A stretch of 64,000 nt of DNA. Origin: Staphylococcus edaphicus (GTDB lineage: Bacteria > Bacillota > Bacilli > Staphylococcales > Staphylococcaceae). This document shows, in pieces, positions 9,147-17,360 of this stretch. The stretch's first letter is position 1; every line of letters begins with the position of its first letter. Location: the NCBI RefSeq assembly GCF_002614725.1, contig NZ_MRZN01000010.1, positions 1 to 64,000 on the forward strand. Reading direction: 5' to 3'. The position numbers and the translations under genes were made by a program. The notes beneath the pieces are model-generated. The model saw nothing but the letters and a program-made list of their open reading frames with translations. It made no database searches and was not told where the DNA came from.

Positions 9147-10538
9147 ATGGCGTCATCGCAATCATTTGAAGGAGATAACAGGCTGCTCTTTGGTATATTT
9201 TTAGGGGTGATTACTTTTTGGTTATTTGCACAATCACTTGTAAATATAGTACCAGACTTACAGTCCTCATTTGATACAAATTATGGGACAATAAATGTAG
9301 CTGTCAGTTTAACGGCATTATTGTGCGGTCTATTTGTAGTTGGAACTGGGGGATTAGCTGATCGATATGGTAGAGTCAAAATGACTTATATTGGATTGTT
9401 GCTAAGTATTGTCGGTTCACTACTTATTATTATTCCAGGATTTATTCCCTTATTAGTAGTTGGCAGAGCCATACAAGGGCTTTCTGCAGCATGTATTATG
9501 CCATCAACGCTAGCAATCATTAATGAGTATTATATAGGAAGTAGGCGCCAACGTGCCCTTAGTTATTGGTCAATAGGTTCTTGGGGAGGTACTGGTATTT
9601 GTTCATTATTTGGAGGTGTGATGTCCACCTTTATTGGTTGGAGATCTATTTTTATCATTTCTATTATTGTAGCTTTAATAGCTATGTATTTAATGAAACA
9701 TGTACCAGAAACGAAAGCAGTACAAACTAAAGAAATGAAACGGGCAAAATTTGATGTTTTAGGACTTGTCATTTTGATTATTGCAATGTTGAGTGTGAAT
9801 TTAATCATTACACAGGCTTCCAATTACGGATTGTTCTCGCCAATTATTTTAACATTAATGCTCGTATTTATTATTGCAATGATTGGATTTTTATATTATG
9901 AAATAAAAACGAAAAATCCACTTATTGATTTTAGAATATTTAAAAATAAAGGTTATACCGGTGCGACAGTTTCTAATTTCTTATTAAATGCTGTTGCAGG
10001 AACATTAATTGTTGCAAATACGTATTTTCAATCCGGTTTGCATTTTACATCATTTCAATCTGGTGCAATGACGATTACATATCTTGTTGCAGTACTTGTA
10101 ATGATTAGGGTTGGCGAAAAAATACTTCAAAGCATTGGACCAAAGCGCCCAATGTTAATTGGTGCAGGATTAAATGCTATTGGTATTATTTTCATTTCAC
10201 TCACATTTTTACCCACACCATTGTATATCGTGATGTGTATACTTGGTTACTTAATCTATGGTGTTGGTTTAGGTATGTATGCAACTCCATCAACAGATAC
10301 TGCTGTTACAACAGCGCCTGAAGATAAAGTGGGCGTTGCCTCAGGCGTCTATAAAATGGCCTCGTCTTTAGGTAATTCATTTGGTGTTGCCTTATCAGGT
10401 ACAATTTTTACTGTTATGACAACTACTGCGAATATACATGTAGGCGCAATGTTTGGATTGCTATTCAATGCAGCGCTAGCGATTATTGCGTTTATAGCAG
10501 TGTTATGGTTAGTGCCCAAAAGTCAATTTAATAATTAA
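9147..10538 (+). CDS. norB: Multidrug efflux MFS transporter NorB
   Basis: 463 residues from the ATG at 9147 (TAGGAGGAAAAAGAAT upstream), the same length as S. aureus NorB. Recognisable NorB stretches include ITFWLFAQSLVNIVPDL, GGLADRYGRVKMT (MFS motif A), YWSIGSWGG and YATPSTDTAV. About fourteen transmembrane segments are predicted, placing it in the DHA2 drug:proton antiporters that export quinolones, dyes and antiseptics. A terminator follows at 10550. It is monocistronic. Confidence 0.88.
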   Translation: MASSQSFEGDNRLLFGIFLGVITFWLFAQSLVNIVPDLQSSFDTNYGTINVAVSLTALLCGLFVVGTGGLADRYGRVKMTYIGLLLSIVGSLLIIIPGFIPLLVVGRAIQGLSAACIMPSTLAIINEYYIGSRRQRALSYWSIGSWGGTGICSLFGGVMSTFIGWRSIFIISIIVALIAMYLMKHVPETKAVQTKEMKRAKFDVLGLVILIIAMLSVNLIITQASNYGLFSPIILTLMLVFIIAMIGFLYYEIKTKNPLIDFRIFKNKGYTGATVSNFLLNAVAGTLIVANTYFQSGLHFTSFQSGAMTITYLVAVLVMIRVGEKILQSIGPKRPMLIGAGLNAIGIIFISLTFLPTPLYIVMCILGYLIYGVGLGMYATPSTDTAVTTAPEDKVGVASGVYKMASSLGNSFGVALSGTIFTVMTTTANIHVGAMFGLLFNAALAIIAFIAVLWLVPKSQFNN

Positions 10539-10549
10539 AATATTTAGTA

Positions 10550-10588
10550 CACCCGCTTTGTGAAATAAAACAAAGTGGGTGCTTTTTT
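10550..10588 (+). terminator. norB terminator
   Basis: CACCCGCTTTG and CAAAGTGGGTG form a strong stem with one mismatch, followed by CTTTTTTAT. Confidence 0.88.
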
Positions 10589-10687
10589 ATTTTTAATCAT
10601 TTTAAGTCAGTTGGTAGTTGTTATTTGTTATTTGTATATCTGATTGCGTTATTTAAATTAATAATACCAACTTTAGTTTATAATTCA

Positions 10688-10733
10688 TTGATTGTAAAAT
10701 TCAAATCGGTATATAATTTGGTAAACGCTTACA
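10688..10733 (+). promoter_or_regulatory. Promoter with CcpA-type (cre) site for the M20 peptidase
   Basis: TTGATT (10688-10693), an 18-bp spacer and TATAAT (10712-10717) form a good promoter, with a start near 10724. GGTAAACGCTTACA at 10720-10733 matches the cre pattern TGNAANCGNWWNCA at all but the first base and covers the transcription start, where CcpA would repress. The ribosome site AAGGAGGGG follows immediately. Confidence 0.6.
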
Positions 10734-10748
10734 TAAGGAGGGGACAAT

Positions 10749-12347
10749 TTGACTAAATCATTATGGCAAACATATGAAGACAGATTGACGTTATTAAAAC
10801 AGTTAGTAAATCATCAAAGTATAACCAATACTGAAGGTGAATTATCATTTCCTGATTTTTTAAAACAATTATTGTTACAGCTTTCTTATTTTGAAAAAAA
10901 TAAGTCACACATTATACTTGAGACTACAGAAGATGGTAAAGAAGCAGTCATTGCATTTTATAAGGCGCCAACATCATCTAGTACAATTGTGTTAATCAGT
11001 CATTTCGATACCGTGGGCGTAGATGATTACGGTTCACTTAGTGAGGATGCCTTTGACCCTGATGCGTTAAAGCGTCATTTCACACAAAATAGCAGTTATC
11101 TAAGTGCAGATGCTAAGGAAGATTTGCAAGATGATACATACCTATTTGGTCGTGGTGTAATGGATATGAAAGCGGGGTTAATGTTACATTTATCATTACT
11201 TGAACTAGCGAGTAAAGAAGCGTGGAACATCAACTTAATATTAGTATCAGTACCTGATGAAGAGGTCAATTCTACAGGTATGAGAAAAGCAGTTGAAACC
11301 ATAGCTACATTAAAAAAAGACTATCAACTAGATATTAAATTGCATTTGAATAGTGAACCTACATTCCAACAGGCAAGTGCGGATGAACAGCATTATATCT
11401 ATACTGGTTCCATAGGGAAAGTTATGCCTGGTGTTTTGTGTTATGGTCAAGAAACACATGTTGGCAATCCATTGGATGGGCTAAGTGCGAACTTTATGAT
11501 GAGTTATATTAATAAAGCGATTGAATACAATCATTTATTTAATGAAACTTTTGAAAATGAAACAACGCCTTTACCAGTTTCACTCATGATGAGAGATATC
11601 AAACAAACTTATGATGTTCAAACTCCTTTTAGAACTATGGGGTTATATAATATGTTTCTGTTTAAGCAAAAGCCAGCTGATTTATATAGACAATTTATAG
11701 ACGTTGTTATCAGAGCTATAGAGCATTGTGAAAACGATTGGCTTTCAATATTAGAGAGTGAAGATATTGAGTTTGAAACCAAGATAAATGTACTCACTTT
11801 TGAACAGTTAAAGGAATATGCAATCAAACAACATGGAGAACAATTTATTAATAACGAAATACAACAGGTTATTAAATCAACAAGACAGCTTTTTATGCAG
11901 AGCATCAACGTTACTGATCGATTAATGCAAATTTGTAGAAATATTACGCCTGCAGTGGTGACATATTTTGCGACACCATATTATCCAGCAGTTAATGTTT
12001 CATATAACGATCAAATTGAAGAAACAATTGAATTGGTTACAGAGGCGTTGTACGAACAATTTCAACGTAAGAGTATTCGTGTTCATTATTTTAATGGTAT
12101 TAGCGATAGTAGTTATTTAAACTTTGCTGGTGATATGTCACAAATGATTACGTATGAAAAGAATGCCCCAAACTTTAATGAAACTTATATAATCCCTTTT
12201 GAAGCAATTAAAGAGATTAGTGCACCGACGTTACTGTGTGGTCCTATCGGAAAAGATGCACATAAAGTAAGCGAACGATTGCATAAACAGAGTGCTTTTG
12301 AAGAATTACCCTTTGTACTAGAGAAACTAGTTAAATCATATATTTAA
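10749..12347 (+). CDS. M20 family peptidase/deacylase, RocB-like
   Basis: 532 residues, starting at a TTG behind AAGGAGGGG. Metallopeptidase M20 features: SHFDTVGVDD with the metal-binding His and Asp, FGRGVMDMKAGLM with the bridging Asp, and SVPDEEVNSTGM with the catalytic/metal Glu pair. The length (about 530 rather than 380-470) and overall order fit the RocB-type group annotated as arginine-utilisation or M20/M25/M40 peptidases. Likely substrates are small peptides or N-acyl amino acids; the exact one is unknown. Single gene with a CcpA-type operator, suggesting use when preferred sugars are absent. Confidence 0.8.
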   Translation: MTKSLWQTYEDRLTLLKQLVNHQSITNTEGELSFPDFLKQLLLQLSYFEKNKSHIILETTEDGKEAVIAFYKAPTSSSTIVLISHFDTVGVDDYGSLSEDAFDPDALKRHFTQNSSYLSADAKEDLQDDTYLFGRGVMDMKAGLMLHLSLLELASKEAWNINLILVSVPDEEVNSTGMRKAVETIATLKKDYQLDIKLHLNSEPTFQQASADEQHYIYTGSIGKVMPGVLCYGQETHVGNPLDGLSANFMMSYINKAIEYNHLFNETFENETTPLPVSLMMRDIKQTYDVQTPFRTMGLYNMFLFKQKPADLYRQFIDVVIRAIEHCENDWLSILESEDIEFETKINVLTFEQLKEYAIKQHGEQFINNEIQQVIKSTRQLFMQSINVTDRLMQICRNITPAVVTYFATPYYPAVNVSYNDQIEETIELVTEALYEQFQRKSIRVHYFNGISDSSYLNFAGDMSQMITYEKNAPNFNETYIIPFEAIKEISAPTLLCGPIGKDAHKVSERLHKQSAFEELPFVLEKLVKSYI

Positions 12348-12439
12348 TTATATATGGGTTGAGTATGATATAGATATTACGATATATTAGAATTATATGT
12401 AAATGTAGAACCATATTAAGAAAGTAGAGAGGTAATTCT

Positions 12440-12880
12440 ATGATAGAGGCTTATAAAGATTATTGGAAAAGATATATAGATTTTAAAGGTAAATCAAATC
12501 GTTTAGAATTTTGGACGCCAGTATTGGTACATATTATCAGTATCTTTATTATTGCATTGATTGGCGCATTTAGTTTTATTGTTGGCATATTTATCGTGGC
12601 TGCAGTCCTATCAGCATTAGTCGGTCTTTTTATAATAGCTAATATCATACCTATGGCTGCAGTAACATTGCGAAGATTTTATGATGCTGGCAGAAAAAGA
12701 ATGACGGCTATCATATTAGTTGTACTTTCAGTAGTGGTTAATATTGTATTTGATATCATTCAAGTGGATAGCATAGCTATTGTATTAAATGTTATTTCCG
12801 TAATCTGTACAATTATATTAATAGTAGAAACATTATTACCATCACAACATGTCGATGATTCACAATTAAAATGGTTATAA
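12440..12880 (+). CDS. DUF805 family membrane protein
   Basis: 146 residues. It opens with YKDYWKRYIDFKGKSNRLEFW, the typical DUF805 N-terminus, followed by about four hydrophobic segments and the conserved RRFYDAGRKRM between the second and third. Family members are small inner-membrane proteins of unknown role. Ribosome site GAGAGGTAA before the ATG. It sits alone between the M20 peptidase and the DUF969 operon. Confidence 0.8.
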   Translation: MIEAYKDYWKRYIDFKGKSNRLEFWTPVLVHIISIFIIALIGAFSFIVGIFIVAAVLSALVGLFIIANIIPMAAVTLRRFYDAGRKRMTAIILVVLSVVVNIVFDIIQVDSIAIVLNVISVICTIILIVETLLPSQHVDDSQLKWL

Positions 12881-12891
12881 TATATAAAGGG

Positions 12892-12941
12892 TAGGCGCTA
12901 AAATCAGATTGAGACGTTTTGTTTCTGTACGCGCCTTTTCT
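12892..12941 (+). terminator. Terminator-like hairpin after the DUF805 gene
   Basis: AGGCGC and GCGCCT enclose a second imperfect stem (CAGATTGAGAC with GTTTCTG) and are followed by TTTTC. Confidence 0.5.
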
Positions 12942-12995
12942 TATTCTTAAATAAAAAGAAGGCGTATTTTTTACAATAAATTATCTGAATTTTCA

Positions 12996-13023
12996 TTGTT
13001 TTCAAAATGGATCATTCTATAAT
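12996..13023 (+). promoter_or_regulatory. Promoter of the DUF969-DUF979-pcp operon
   Basis: TTGTTT (12996-13001), a 16-bp spacer and TATAAT (13018-13023), about 20 bp before the first start codon with AAAGGAGGG between. Confidence 0.5.
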
Positions 13024-13043
13024 ATAACTAAAGGAGGGATTAT

Positions 13044-13748
13044 ATGGAATGGCTAAAATTAATAGGCATTTTAATTATTATTTTAGGTTTTTTATTTAAA
13101 TTAGATACAATTGCAGTTATTTTGATTGCAGCAGTAGTGACCGGACTTGTATCAGGGCTAGATTTGTATGCAATATTAGATACGTTAGGAAAGGCATTTG
13201 TAGATAATCGCTTAGTTACATTATTTATATTAACATTACCTATGGTTGGATTAATTGAAAGGTTTGGGTTGAAAAAACAAGCTTCAAATATGATTGGGAA
13301 GGTTAAACAAGTGACAAGTGGCCGATTGATGACGATTTATTTACTAGTAAGAGAAATAGCCGGTGTAGCTTCGATTCGCATAGGCGGTCATCCTCAATTT
13401 GTGCGTCCTTTGATTAATCCAATGGTACAAGGTGCGTTGAGAACACGTTATAACTTAAAGGAAAGTGAAGTAGATGCTAAAGATATTGAAAAAATAAAAG
13501 CACAAGCATCTGCAATGGAAAATTATGGTAATTTCTTTGGGCAAAATTTATTTGTCGGTGCAGCTGGTATATTGTTAATGGTAGGAACTTTTCAATCATT
13601 AGGAATTAAAGTAGATGCTGTGCAACTGGTATTAGCTTCTGTCCCTATATCAATCATCGTATTACTAATTGTATGGGTAAATAATATAAGATTTGATAAG
13701 TATTTGGATAAGAAATATGGTACAAAGCAGGTGAATAAGGATGAGTGA
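13044..13748 (+). CDS. DUF969 family membrane protein
   Basis: 234 residues with about six hydrophobic stretches and the family-typical segment REIAGVASIRIGGHPQFVRPLINPM, followed by ENYGNFFGQNLFVGAAG. DUF969 and DUF979 proteins nearly always occur as a pair and are thought to form a two-part permease. The AAAGGAGGG site gives the start. The gene overlaps the DUF979 gene by eight bases. With pcp two genes later, transport of pyroglutamyl compounds or short peptides is plausible, but no substrate is established. Confidence 0.82.
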   Translation: MEWLKLIGILIIILGFLFKLDTIAVILIAAVVTGLVSGLDLYAILDTLGKAFVDNRLVTLFILTLPMVGLIERFGLKKQASNMIGKVKQVTSGRLMTIYLLVREIAGVASIRIGGHPQFVRPLINPMVQGALRTRYNLKESEVDAKDIEKIKAQASAMENYGNFFGQNLFVGAAGILLMVGTFQSLGIKVDAVQLVLASVPISIIVLLIVWVNNIRFDKYLDKKYGTKQVNKDE

Positions 13749-14667
13749 AGGAATTTTAAATAACATTTTAGAAATTTTTTACATATTAATAGGACTTCAA
13801 TTACTTTATACTGCTTTCCGAATACTTAAATCGTCTGACCATCATAAGAAATATGGAACGGCATTATTTTGGATATTACTAGCTACAACCTTTATCGCTG
13901 GTCCATACATACCTAATGCACTCAATGGTGCATTCATAATAGCGATGGGCTTACTTACATTGTTTAAGCAAGTTACAATTAAAAACATTGTAGACGTTAC
14001 GGATAAAGAAGGAAATAGCGGTGCACAAAAATATGGAAATAAGCTATTTGTTCCTGCTGTTATATTAGCCATTGCTGCAATTGCAGTTTCAAATTGGACA
14101 CCATTGGGAGGTGCAATTGGTCTAGGTGTATCGTCCATTTTAGGATTAATTGCAGCATATATTGTGATAAAACCTAAAATGAGATATGTGTTTTACGATA
14201 GCGACCGATTAACGCAACAAATTGGCACAGTAGGAATCTTACCGCAATTCCTTGCAGCACTAGGTGTATTATTTACTGTTAGTGGTGTTGGAGACGTTAT
14301 ATCTAAAGGGATTTCCACGGTACTGCCAGAAGGTAATCATTTAATTGGTGCAGCAGCATACATATTAGGCATGGTACTGTTCACTATGTTAATGGGGAAT
14401 GCATTTGCAGCGTTTACTGTTATTACTGCTAGTATTGGTATACCGTTTGTCATTGCACAAGGTGGCGATCCAGTTATTGCTGGGGCACTGGCAATGACAG
14501 GTGGATTCTGTGGAACATTATTAACGCCAATGGCTGCTAACTTTAATACATTACCTGTAGCTTTATTAGAAATGAAGGAAGAATTTGGTGTGATTAAGGC
14601 TCAGGCGCCAGTTGCGATAATCATGATTATAATACATATTGCACTAATGTATGTATGGGCATTTTAG
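13741..14667 (+). CDS. DUF979 family membrane protein
   Basis: 308 residues, strongly hydrophobic, about nine or ten predicted membrane segments. Conserved blocks include GTVGILPQFLAALGVLFT, MLMGNAFAAFTVITASIG and MTGGFCGTLLTPMAANFN. It is the usual partner of DUF969 and overlaps it by eight bases, implying coupled translation. It likely forms the second half of a permease. Pcp follows 31 bp later in the same direction. Confidence 0.82.
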   Translation: MSEGILNNILEIFYILIGLQLLYTAFRILKSSDHHKKYGTALFWILLATTFIAGPYIPNALNGAFIIAMGLLTLFKQVTIKNIVDVTDKEGNSGAQKYGNKLFVPAVILAIAAIAVSNWTPLGGAIGLGVSSILGLIAAYIVIKPKMRYVFYDSDRLTQQIGTVGILPQFLAALGVLFTVSGVGDVISKGISTVLPEGNHLIGAAAYILGMVLFTMLMGNAFAAFTVITASIGIPFVIAQGGDPVIAGALAMTGGFCGTLLTPMAANFNTLPVALLEMKEEFGVIKAQAPVAIIMIIIHIALMYVWAF

Positions 14668-14698
14668 TAAACATCAATTTATAGGAGGAAAAGTAAAA

Positions 14699-15340
14699 AT
14701 GCGAATTTTAATAACTGGTTTCGATCCATTTGGTGGAGAACATATTAATCCAGCTTTAGAAGCAGTAAAATTATTGCCAGATAAAATTGCGGAACATACG
14801 ATAGATAAATTAGAAATTCCCACAGTTTTTCACAAAAGTAAGGATATCCTTGTGTCTAGATTGAAACAATATGACTATGATATTGTTCTTGCAATTGGTC
14901 AAGCTGGTGGTAGATATGAATTAACACCGGAACGTGTAGGTATAAATGTAGATGATGCACGGATTGCCGACAATGAAGGCAATCAACCTATTGATGAGCC
15001 AATACAACCCAATGGGGAAGCAGCCTATTTTTCAAATTTACCGGTAAAACGTATTACCGAGGCAATTAAAGCACAAGGCGTTCCTTCAAGATTATCTAAT
15101 ACAGCGGGTACTTTTGTTTGTAATCACATTTTATATCAATTAGGTTACTTACACGCAACGCAATTTTCAAACATAAAATTTGGTTTTATTCATGTACCTT
15201 TTATTCCTGAACAAGTTACAGATAAACCAGAAAAACCTTCCATGTCATTAGAAACTATTCGAAAAGGATTAAACGCAGCTTTAGAAGCAATTATAGAATC
15301 AGGCGATGATATAAAGGTAGCTTTAGGAGAAACGCACTAG
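14699..15340 (+). CDS. pcp: Pyrrolidone-carboxylate peptidase (pyroglutamyl peptidase I)
   Basis: 213 residues from the ATG at 14699 (TAGGAGGAAAAG upstream); a longer in-frame reading overlaps the DUF979 gene and lacks a ribosome site. It removes N-terminal pyroglutamate from peptides in the cytoplasm. The cysteine peptidase C15 triad is visible: Glu78 (LTPERVGIN), Cys141 (AGTFVCNH) and His165 (GFIHVPF). The N-terminus MRILITGFDPFGG is diagnostic. It is third in the DUF969-DUF979-pcp operon, suggesting that the permease and peptidase handle pyroglutamyl substrates together. Confidence 0.95.
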   Translation: MRILITGFDPFGGEHINPALEAVKLLPDKIAEHTIDKLEIPTVFHKSKDILVSRLKQYDYDIVLAIGQAGGRYELTPERVGINVDDARIADNEGNQPIDEPIQPNGEAAYFSNLPVKRITEAIKAQGVPSRLSNTAGTFVCNHILYQLGYLHATQFSNIKFGFIHVPFIPEQVTDKPEKPSMSLETIRKGLNAALEAIIESGDDIKVALGETH

Positions 15341-15380
15341 TTTATAATGAATTGTAGGCATCTTGTTTAATAACGAGTAT

Positions 15381-15727
15381 GGGATAGAAATCTGATTATG
15401 TTAAAAAGATTTTGTCGTTCCACCTCGTCAAGGATGACTAGAATAGAATGTAGTATAAATGGAATACCTGAGCTTTGGCTCATGCATAAGGCCCACTAAC
15501 TCAATAAATTGAGAAGTGGTATAGAGGAGTACCTGAGCTAAAGCTCATGCATAAGGCCCACTAACTCAATAAATTGGGAAGTGGTTTTAAGGAATACCTG
15601 GGCTTTGGCTCATGCATAAGGCCCACTAACTCAATAAATTGAGAAGTGGTATAGAGGAATACCTGAGCTAAAGCTCATGCACAAGGCCCACTAACTCAAT
15701 AAATTGAGAAGTGGGCCTTGTTGTGTG
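15381..15727. repeat. Structured intergenic repeat, array B (head module plus four exact 65-bp units)
   Basis: The head module (15381-15460) begins GGGATAGAAATC and includes TTTTGTCGTTCCAC. It is followed by four units starting at 15461, 15526, 15591 and 15656, an exact 65-bp period. Each unit holds GGAATACC (GGAGTACC in unit two), hairpin TGAGC-loop-GCTCA, the linker CATGCATAAG (CATGCACAAG in unit four), and hairpin CTCAAT-AA-ATTGAG. The loop alternates TTTG, TAAA, TTTG, TAAA. Only unit four has the full outer stem AGGCCCACT/AGTGGGCCT. The array fills the space between pcp and the GNAT gene. Confidence 0.9.
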
Positions 15728-15734
15728 AGTACAT

Positions 15735-16235
15735 TTAATTATCATGTTCTGTACGTGTAAAGTTCATACGTATTTCATTATATGTTTTACCAAAATAGGT
15801 GGGCTTTTTCTCTTCGGTTTTATTAAAGCCAATTTGTTCATAGAAATGGATTGCGTTAGTATTTTCTTCAACTACCCATAAAGTTACATTATCTGGATAT
15901 GACAATTCTAATGCACGTTGTGTCAATGCGTAGCCAATCATATGACGTTGATAAGCTTCTAAAAGATACAAGGCATAGATTTCACTCCAGTCGTCTGATG
16001 TTGACATGGATGCCGTCTTACCATAAGTGATAAAGCCAACAATTTCATTTTTTACTGTTGCAACAAGTGTAGGCAAATTATGCAAAGAGGACTTTTCTAT
16101 AAATTGTGCTTTATTGAGATTTTCTAGAAAATCGTTTACAGATATATGATTATAAGTGCTCAACCAACTCTCGTAATGGACATTCGCTTTACCATGTCTA
16201 TCTTCCTCGGTCAACGCTCTAATTGTAAATTCCAT
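15735..16235 (-). CDS. GNAT family N-acetyltransferase
   Basis: 166 residues with the GNAT fold pattern: beta strands around ATVKNEIVGFITYGK, the acetyl-CoA-binding loop region YLLEAYQRHMIGYALTQRAL (a diverged Q/R-x-x-G-x-A) and a C-terminal ENTNAIHFYEQIGFNKTEEK. Acceptor substrate unknown. ATG preceded by GGAGGCATTCC. Convergent with pcp, separated by repeat array B. Confidence 0.82.
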   Translation of the reverse strand: MEFTIRALTEEDRHGKANVHYESWLSTYNHISVNDFLENLNKAQFIEKSSLHNLPTLVATVKNEIVGFITYGKTASMSTSDDWSEIYALYLLEAYQRHMIGYALTQRALELSYPDNVTLWVVEENTNAIHFYEQIGFNKTEEKKPTYFGKTYNEIRMNFTRTEHDN

Positions 16236-16368
16236 GGAATGCCTCCTTCACATACTAAATTGATATTATTATAGCATCATTATTTTTGAAAAAGAAATTT
16301 TTCAATTCATGAAAGTATGAAAATAGAAGGAAACAATGTTAATACATAAATCGACACAATAGCATAAT

Positions 16369-17184
16369 CTATTCATGTGTCTGATCCTTTAATTTGGTTT
16401 GAAGTTTAACTGCTTCACTGCGCGCAAGTTTTCCGTAATGCGCATGTGCAAAATGCATTTGGATAATTAAAAACAAACCGCCTATAGTCCAATATAATCC
16501 TAAAGCTGAAGCCGACTGTAATGAAATATAAGTAATAAATATAGGGGAAAGTATCATTAAGACATAATGCGTTTTTCTTTGATTTTTGGGATAGTGAATT
16601 GCATTTACTAAGGGTTGAAAGAAATATATGACTGCTGCAATGATAGAAATCCATAGATTTGGTTCAGTTAAATTAAACCAAAGGAAGTGGGGATGGCTAT
16701 CGATACCACCACCACTCGGGAATTTTAATGTAATAATTAAGCCATATAAGATTGGAAGTTGAATTAATATAGGTAAACAGCCAATCATGTTTTTTAAAGG
16801 GTTAATATCGTATTGTTTATATGTATGCATCAAAGTTTTATTTGCTTCAATTTTTGCTTCTTGCGTGTCAGCGAGTTTGACATTTTCTTTCAAAATATCA
16901 AGTTGCGGTTGAACTACTTTTGTTTTTTCTCGCATCATGTGCATATTTTTAACTTGTAATATCATAAAAGGAAGTAAAAACACTCTAATAATTAAAACAA
17001 TCGTAATAATTGCTAAACCATAATTTTCGCCGTACATATAACCTAAACCGTGTAGTAGCATATCGATGGGTTGTACAAATAGGATGTTAAAGATGCCTGT
17101 TTGATGATTTTGGTCCTGTTGCGTACGGCTACACGCAGTTAACAGCAGAGGGATACTAATAATGAATAGCCATCTTAAACGCAT
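16369..17184 (-). CDS. YidC/Oxa1-family membrane protein insertase (lipoprotein, second-copy type)
   Basis: 271 residues. Signal peptide with lipobox LTAC (Cys18), then five hydrophobic segments of the 60KD_IMP domain: GLAIITIVLIIRVFLLPF, the cytoplasmic loop with KVVQPQLDILKEN, NPLKNMIGCLPILIQLPILYGLI, and later segments ending in a charged tail. The arginine in IIRVFLLP is the conserved substrate-groove residue. It inserts or folds membrane proteins with or without SecYEG. Many staphylococci carry a main yidC elsewhere, so this may be the second copy; that cannot be tested here. Confidence 0.85.
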   Translation of the reverse strand: MRLRWLFIISIPLLLTACSRTQQDQNHQTGIFNILFVQPIDMLLHGLGYMYGENYGLAIITIVLIIRVFLLPFMILQVKNMHMMREKTKVVQPQLDILKENVKLADTQEAKIEANKTLMHTYKQYDINPLKNMIGCLPILIQLPILYGLIITLKFPSGGGIDSHPHFLWFNLTEPNLWISIIAAVIYFFQPLVNAIHYPKNQRKTHYVLMILSPIFITYISLQSASALGLYWTIGGLFLIIQMHFAHAHYGKLARSEAVKLQTKLKDQTHE

Positions 17185-17301
17185 TTTTTATTTCCTCCAA
17201 TTATTTTTTATACAAATGTAACTTTAACACAATTAAATGTTTTATTTAAGTGTTTTTAAAATACCGAAGGATTGGCCATCACTTTTAAATAGGAATAACC
17301 T

Positions 17302-17350
17302 AAAAACATCGTTGTATCTATGCACCAAAAATTGGTGAGACACAACGATG
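17302..17350 (-). terminator. Terminator of the CPA1 antiporter gene
   Basis: CATCGTTGT and ACAACGATG form a long stem with a second stem of CACCAA/TTGGTG. On the minus strand it is followed by TTTTTA, 11 bp after the antiporter stop codon. Confidence 0.85.
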
Positions 17351-17360
17351 CTTAACAGGT

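Noticed and set aside
15461..15727. Tandem hairpin repeats as a CRISPR array
   Set aside because: Units are contiguous and nearly identical over the whole 65 bp, with no unique spacers and no cas genes.
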